The position numbers were made by a program, and so were the translations under genes. Shown here piece by piece: positions 20,873-25,662 of a stretch of 25,662 nucleotides of DNA. A model generated the notes under the pieces. It worked only from the letters and a program-made list of their open reading frames with translations. It did no database searches and was not told the origin of the DNA. Numbering within the stretch: the first letter of the stretch is position 1; each line of letters begins with the position of its first letter. The stretch covers positions 1 to 25,662 of the forward strand of contig AZLU01000362.1 in assembly GCA_002224055.1 (NCBI GenBank), in the 5' to 3' direction. Source of the stretch: Pezizomycotina sp. ARF18. Its lineage: Eukaryota; Ascomycota.

Positions 20873-21142
20873 TCAAGCCGCGAGAGCAAGCCGCAGATGA
20901 CGATTGTAGATTTCGTAGGCAATGGTTCTGCCTACCTTTGCCGCGCCGCGTAGAATGGTCGTCACGTATCTTACGGGCAAGCCTTCTCGGCGACCCTTTT
21001 CTCGTTCGTCTCGAGCTAACCGTAATGTCGTCTTTCCTAGGTCGTCCAGGTGTTTCAGCTGGTGGGTTCGTTTGCGCTTCGTTTTAAGAAGTTCGAAACG
21101 CGCCTTACGAATCTCGAAAAAAGCTTCTTCGGTCCTACGGCG
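20873..21142 (-). CDS. Gene E: orphan exon coding a charged helical segment
   Basis: An open minus frame of about 89 codons without an internal ATG ends at TGA (20875-20873). It reads TEEAFFEIRKARFELLKT, then THQLKHLDDLGKTTLRLARD, then GLPVRYVTTILRGAAKVGR, then TIAYEIYNRHLRLALAA. High Arg/Lys/Glu content and heptad-like Leu spacing suggest long helices. The frame lies downstream of possible acceptors (CTTCACCAG at about 21146, CGCCGTAG at about 21137), so it is probably a 3' exon whose upstream exons I cannot identify. No family recognised; the C-terminal region of a transposase or other DNA-binding protein is possible but unsupported. Confidence 0.4.
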   Translation of the reverse strand, partial: RRRTEEAFFEIRKARFELLKTKRKRTHQLKHLDDLGKTTLRLARDEREKGRREGLPVRYVTTILRGAAKVGRTIAYEIYNRHLRLALAA

Positions 21143-21169
21143 TCACTGGTGAAGAGTAGGACCGAAGAA
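21125..21169. repeat. Perfect 14-bp inverted repeat (stem-loop)
   Basis: TTCTTCGGTCCTAC (21125-21138) and its exact reverse complement GTAGGACCGAAGAA (21156-21169) are separated by 17 nt. The loop contains the candidate CACCAG splice acceptor of gene E, and one arm lies in its exon. Confidence 0.85.
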
Positions 21170-21241
21170 CGTTAGACAAGCTCGAATTCGTGGATCAAGG
21201 GGGGAAGACATTCTATAGTTCAATCGCGACAGAGTAAACTC

Positions 21242-23443
21242 CCACGAAATCCATCCTATCCCCCTTCTTCAGCCCCCCTCCCCCCCTCACATCCCCTCGC
21301 TCTATCTCCCTCGGATACTATCCCTACACAGTCACATGCTCCGCCATCAAAAACAAAAGCCGCTGATCCCGCCAATCCCGCCGGTCCCCAAGCGTACAAC
21401 AGGTTCCCCACGGACCTATCCAAGAACTTGCTACACTCCGCGGGCAATCCCCACGCGCCAGCGGGGAATATCACCGCGCCGCCGCACATCAAGGGGAACC
21501 GTCACCCGTGTGGAACCACCAGAAAACGGGGAGTGGAGGGCTTAGGTAGCCCACCAGACTCTGAGCGAAAGACTGCGAAGCCGAAGGCGCAGTTCACGTA
21601 CGCTGCCAAGAGCAACAAGAATCCTGCTCTGAGGATTGATGAGAGGAAGGATGAAAAGGAGAATTCGAAGGCAAAGCAAGAAGGATGCACCGACCACCCA
21701 AAAGAATAAAACCAAGGACGAGTAGCGCAGCAACACCCCCGCCGCAGGAAAATGGAACCGCGGTCCGCGGGTACGCCGCGCGGTACCGTACACGCCCCGC
21801 TACTCCTCCGCCACCTGTTCCGCCGATGAAGTTGTACCGAGTACTACATCGCTGAATGACAATCTTACGCCGCACCGTCCCCTCAGCCTATAGGACGTCG
21901 TGGATCGATATCCGGGGAGTAGGGATGGTGGCGATGCAGAAAGGTTTTGGAGGATTGAAGAGGAAGGGCGAGGAGGAGGATAGCATGGGAGATGTTACCC
22001 ATCAAGCCGCCAGAAGAAGGATGTTAAGAAGAAGAAAGAGAAGGAGGCAGAAGGAGAGTGAGATGGTAGTCTGCGTCACGAAGGGAAGACGGGCCGGGGA
22101 TGATATGATACTCGAAGACCGCCGCCGCGTTATTTCCGCGATGCCGTCGAAGGAGGTTCTCAACGGTTTGAAGAAGCAGATGCAGGCACCGCCTATACCC
22201 CCGCGCAACCCGAAGAGGCCGGTTTCTAAAGTACCGCAGGTGCAGATGCAGCGACCACCCGCATCCTCGTCACCCCTCCGGAGGAACCGTCTCCGGCACA
22301 GACACCACGGTCCCGAACGTCGCGGTAACGGTCGTACTACCCCCGCGCATGGTTACTGCAGATTGAAGCGAGGGAAAGAGAGATGCACGAGGGAGAAATG
22401 AATCCGTCCGCTTTTATCGGGGAAACCTTCTCCGACTTTTGCCCCTCTTATCGAACAACACTCTCCATCCACTTGTCGGAGAGCACCCTCAACCTCTTGT
22501 CGAAGAACATTTTAATCGCCGGAAACTGTCGTAACATTCCGCCGTCCTTCTATCAAGACACTCCTCTACTTCTCTTATCAACTTGAACACTTCATCCGCT
22601 ACTCGAAGGACAACCTCATCCTCTTTTAATCGACCTCGCGGATAACTCGAAGACGCGCTGGAGGACGCGATCGACGCGATGGATAGGTACCAGACTCTTC
22701 GCTATCAAGGTTCTTCCCCGCGCCGACTATTATCGCAAATGGTCCCCCTCCCGCCGCTCCCACCGCGCTCCTCGCTACTACGATGAGGAGGTGAAACGGC
22801 TATCATCCCACGTCCCAACGACGAAGCCGAAACGAGTATATGCCGAAATCAAATCGGCGACAAAAAGCAAGACCTGTTCATCGCCGTGAGCTGCGAAGAA
22901 TCCGGAAAAGATTTCGAAACGCAGGGCGATCTGTTGCAGCACTTTCGGGAGAGGCATAGGAGTATATACAATAATCTGCGCTGGCGGGAAGGACCCGGCT
23001 GGTGCTTTGCACGAGTTGCGGCGTTATTACTATCAGGAGTGGGAAGGACTTTGCGCTGAAGCACGATTGCGCAGGTCCTGTGCGTGCTAGGATTTCTACA
23101 AGAGGAAATATTGAGGTTGCTCGAGTTGAGGAATGATGTTACTGGTGATGATAATACGACATTATCGCTTCTTTGTCTACCGCTATTGTCACGACTAGCC
23201 ACCATTGACTTACCCACCTCCCAGAATATAAATGCCAATTCAGACTTGCGAAGATAAAAATAAGATTTCGGAGTATAAAAGAGGCGCTCATTGGGCATTT
23301 TCGGCAGCACAAGAGGTCGTTCCGAATGTTCGGGTGGATGAGTGCGGACTTGCGCACTGTGGACGCAGGATGAGGATGAGATGAAGGGTCACGATTGTAG
23401 GCCGCCGTACGTTAGGGGGGTTAAGGAGATCGAGGAGGGTTAA
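21242..23443 (+). pseudogene. Gene F: fragmentary protein with disordered N-terminus and tandem zinc-finger modules
   Basis: The 5' part (21242-21709) is one open frame rich in Pro/Ser, with FPTDLSKNLLHSAGNPHAP and a Lys/Glu-rich end. Frames then shift: RRAVPYTPRYSSATC...TSLNDNLTPHRPLS, a basic KKDVKKKKEKEAEGE patch, YFRDAVEGGSQRFEEADAG, TRILVTPPEEPSPAQTP. The 3' part holds zinc-finger modules. Module 1: SCEESGKDFETQGDLLQHFRE then RH (Cys 22892, His 22940 and 22955; the second Cys is Ser), then LCTSCG...DFALKHDC (Cys 23008 and 23017, His 23062, Cys 23068). Module 2: YKCQF...ALIGHFRQH after a possible CCTCCCAG acceptor (23224), then TCALW...EMKGHDC with a Cys replaced by Trp. C2H2/C2HC zinc fingers usually bind nucleic acid, so a transcription-factor-like ancestor is inferred. 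Stops and frame changes suggest decay or assembly indels. Confidence 0.5.
22880..23443 (+). repeat. Two diverged copies of a C2H2 plus C2HC zinc-finger module
   Basis: Each copy has a C2H2-like finger (LLQHFRERH; LIGHFRQH) followed by a C2HC-like finger ending in H-D-C (ALKHDC; MKGHDC). Order and spacing are alike (about 22890-23070 and 23230-23420). Each copy keeps at least one intact cysteine pair or histidine pair and has lost at least one ligand. Confidence 0.55.
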
Positions 23444-24061
23444 AGAGGGTTGGGAGCTTGATATAAGAGAATAATGAGGTAAGCCTGTGATATTCTTTGT
23501 TCATTTGGTTAATCCTTTGCACCTTTTTGCATATTATTGTCCCATTTATTTACATTTTACAGAAGGCTTATATGCACGGAAATTCAAAGTATTTTTTTCT
23601 ACTCAATGCCTGAAGTCTGACGATATTGCAAAATATCTGAGGAGTTGGGGAAAAAGCCAGCCAAAAAATATTTTTCAGGCAGCCAAAAAAAAAAAAAAAA
23701 AAAAAAAACACGACTCCAAGCCACGCCCTTTTTTCACTATCGAACTCGGCGATACTGCAAATTTGCCCTTTCCCCGTATTTTTACCTCTCTCTCCCCCCT
23801 TTTTTTTTATTCCCACTCTTCCGCAATATTCCGCACCAAAACAGGTTACTTCATTATTTTTTATTTATTTTATTACTTTCACTTTATCGAAAAAAAAAGA
23901 GGGAAAAGGAGAGAGAGAAACCCTTGCACTGTGTTTCCACTTCTTCCTTCGAACACTTCCTTCCTTAAACCTCTCTTCAGCTACAATCAAATCCCTTTAT
24001 AATCAATCATCCTTTCAAACCGTTTTATAGTACTGGTCGCTTTAAATAAGTTACTCGCACG

Positions 24062-24719
24062 ATGCCTTTCAACTTCTACCGAGGTCACTAACACCCTCCG
24101 TTTACCCGCGTCGCGCCCACCACGCAGGATGAAAACAACCAGCCTCGCTCGCTCTGGCTCGTGCTCGCAGGTCCTGAACGGCGACAAGCCGGCGACTTCC
24201 ACCGCCACCTCGAGCGCGGCGAGTGCTCGGTCATCCCGCCACTTATACAAGCACACGATTATCATCTGCAGCGCATCGGCATGTTCGCCCGCACCTCGGC
24301 AAGTTCCCATCACGACGCTCAACGCCAAGGTCGTCATCGAGAAGTTCGGCCTGCAGCCCTAAACACCCGAAGCTCCCCTGCAAGACGCGAGGCTGTGCGC
24401 TTCGCACCCGCATTCAACGACCACGAGGAGGACGACTAGGAGTTCACCTGCCTCCTGTGCAACAATATTACTTTGAAACGCGGCGGATTTTCTGAAGCAT
24501 CTTAAAGACGAGCAGCCGACTGTGTATGCGGATTTGAAGTGGGAGGACAACGCGGCGGCGTCGGAGATGCGGGAGGAAGTTTGGGAGTATTGAGAGCTTG
24601 ATGAGGCATTTGGGGAAGGGGAAGTTGTGAGGTATGGGGATGTTGGTTACTTGCCCACCAATGTTATTGAGATGAAGGGGGATAAGGATGTTGGATGGGG
24701 AAGGAGAATCAAGATTTGA
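24062..24719 (+). pseudogene. Gene G: second degenerate zinc-finger gene, related to gene F
   Basis: A possible start MPFNFYR lies at 24062, before a candidate 44-nt intron (GTCACTAAC...CACGCAG). Then comes AGDFHRHLERGECSVIPP (24190-24240), a fungal-type finger end in which HLExGxC closes a C2HC finger; then LPCKTRGC (24380) and FAPAFNDHEEDD; then FTCLLCN with Cys at 24449 and 24458, and after a one-base shift ADFLKHLKDEQPTVYADLKW. This last block parallels GDLLQHFRERHRSIYNNLRW of gene F, with the second His replaced by Gln. The frame continues through one TGA (24591) as ELDEAFGEGEVVRYGDVGYL to TGA at 24717. Stops at 24437 and 24591 and at least three frame changes are present. A nucleic-acid-binding ancestor is inferred. 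Confidence 0.5.
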
Positions 24720-24959
24720 ATAGGGGAGGTACTGTTGGAATGTACGGTACGACCGGGCCCGTGCCGTAGGACCGCGCGGCGCCCGATTGGCGAGAGCATG
24801 AACTTTCTGCCACGGAGAGGATAAGACGAACGTTTCATCTGTACGGAGTTCAAGATGAAACCCCAATCCGAGTTTGATGCCGCTCGGGCCGGAAGCCCAG
24901 TCGCCGGAGAGCACGAGTCTAAGTCGAGCATCGTACTTTGTTCAAGAACTTCGCGGAAG

Positions 24960-25413
24960 CTCAGCCGCGACAAGGGCAACGAAAGAGCGCACGCCGAGTC
25001 CGGACCCGGCTAAGAAAGACAGCGCGTCAACGACAAGAACGACACCAGAAGCAGAAGGCCCTCCTCTAGCCTGACGCTTACTCCTCGGCCGCCCTAACCC
25101 GGTGGCCCCAAGGCTCCCACCACGCCAAAGAGGGCCGCTTTGTACAATCTGGAGAATAGTCCATCAATAACTCCGGCGGCAGTACGATCGAGGGGACTCG
25201 GCCGTTCCACAGCACAGCCGCCGCCGGTCGCTCGCGACGTATCTGGCCGCCCAGAAGGCGCTGGCAGGAAGGCCGTCGGGGATGACGATGAGGAGACGGC
25301 GAAGATCAAGCGTGAGAGCACCACGCGAGGCTGAAGAAGGATATTGATCACGTCCGCGACTGGTTTACAAAGACATACGAAGGAGTGGGAGGTAATGACG
25401 GATAAGGAGAAAA
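24960..25413 (+). CDS. Gene H: fragment coding a disordered region and a short helix
   Basis: Plus-strand pieces read SAATRATKERTPSPDPAKKD (24962 onward), then in another frame PKRAALYNLENSPSITPAAV (about 25110-25170), AQPPPVARDVSGRPEGAGRK, DDDEETAKIKRE (about 25285), and after a one-base shift ARLKKDIDHVRDWFTKTYEG to TAA at 25411. The end is a plausible amphipathic helix; the rest is low-complexity and disordered. No family recognised. It follows gene G on the same strand and could be its 3' continuation or a separate gene. The opposite strand at 24780-24910 also has protein-like frames, so strand choice there is uncertain. Confidence 0.3.
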
Positions 25414-25662
25414 GGAGAAGTACAGAGGGAGGTAATGGGTAAGAAGTGGAATGAGGAAGAGGGGGAGGAGGAGGAGGAGGAGAGGATACTGATGGGGAAG
25501 GTCGTGAAGATGGGAATAAGGAGTAACCAGCACGAGGATTTGACTATGAATTTATACAAAGAGAAGGATCATGGATATTGTTTTATACAGGGACCTTTAT
25601 GCTTTTTTTTTTCCTTTCCGTTCAAGAGGAGGAACTTTTTCCCCGTTTGATTCAGCCTCTCT
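25414..25662. other. Purine-rich intergenic end of window
   Basis: GA-rich sequence including a (GAG)n run at about 25464-25483. No gene supported. Confidence 0.5.

Noticed and set aside
1-25662. CRISPR arrays, bacterial operons, tRNA or rRNA genes
   Set aside because: I saw no repeat-spacer array, ribosome-binding sites, or tRNA arm pattern I could support.

Overview
The window looks like nuclear DNA of a filamentous ascomycete (Pezizomycotina). Three things point there: a block carrying the full signature of repeat-induced point mutation (RIP), short introns with GTATGT/GTAAGT donors and a TACTAAC branch site, and C2H2-type zinc-finger relics with fungal-style spacing. I cannot name a genus. 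There is no bacterial operon structure, CRISPR array, rRNA or tRNA gene that I can support.

Layout: (1) 1-5420 is an AT-rich RIP desert. CpA and TpG are almost absent. On the minus strand it still contains a recognisable Ty1/copia retrotransposon, cut off by the left window edge and probably ending near 4248. A RIP-altered minisatellite follows (4249-4505), then AT-rich filler, a sharply bounded GC-rich island (4717-4802), and a second RIP-altered block (4803-5420). (2) A 220-bp MITE with TA target duplication and inverted ends sits exactly on the border of the RIP block. (3) 5.65-14.0 kb holds two head-to-head copies of one unrecognised gene family: copy A (minus, 7177-9153), mostly open but broken by single-base frame changes, and copy B (plus, 12070-13984), with frame changes and in-frame stops. 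(4) 14.2-18.8 kb holds two further unrecognised multi-exon genes on the minus strand, one with membrane segments and an apparent 21-nt micro-exon. (5) 18.8-20.9 kb is gene-poor and full of A/T homopolymers, including a T26/A26 inverted pair. (6) 20.9-25.4 kb holds an orphan minus-strand helical exon beside a perfect 14-bp hairpin, then two fragmentary zinc-finger genes on the plus strand and a disordered/helical fragment.

Almost every coding-like stretch changes frame by one base at several points while staying protein-like in the new frame. This is either widespread pseudogenisation or uncorrected indels in the assembly, and it decides how the annotation should be read. I found no gene set that clearly forms one working system. 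The most novel object is the A/B family, which I could not assign to any known domain. Coordinates of multi-exon genes are outer limits.
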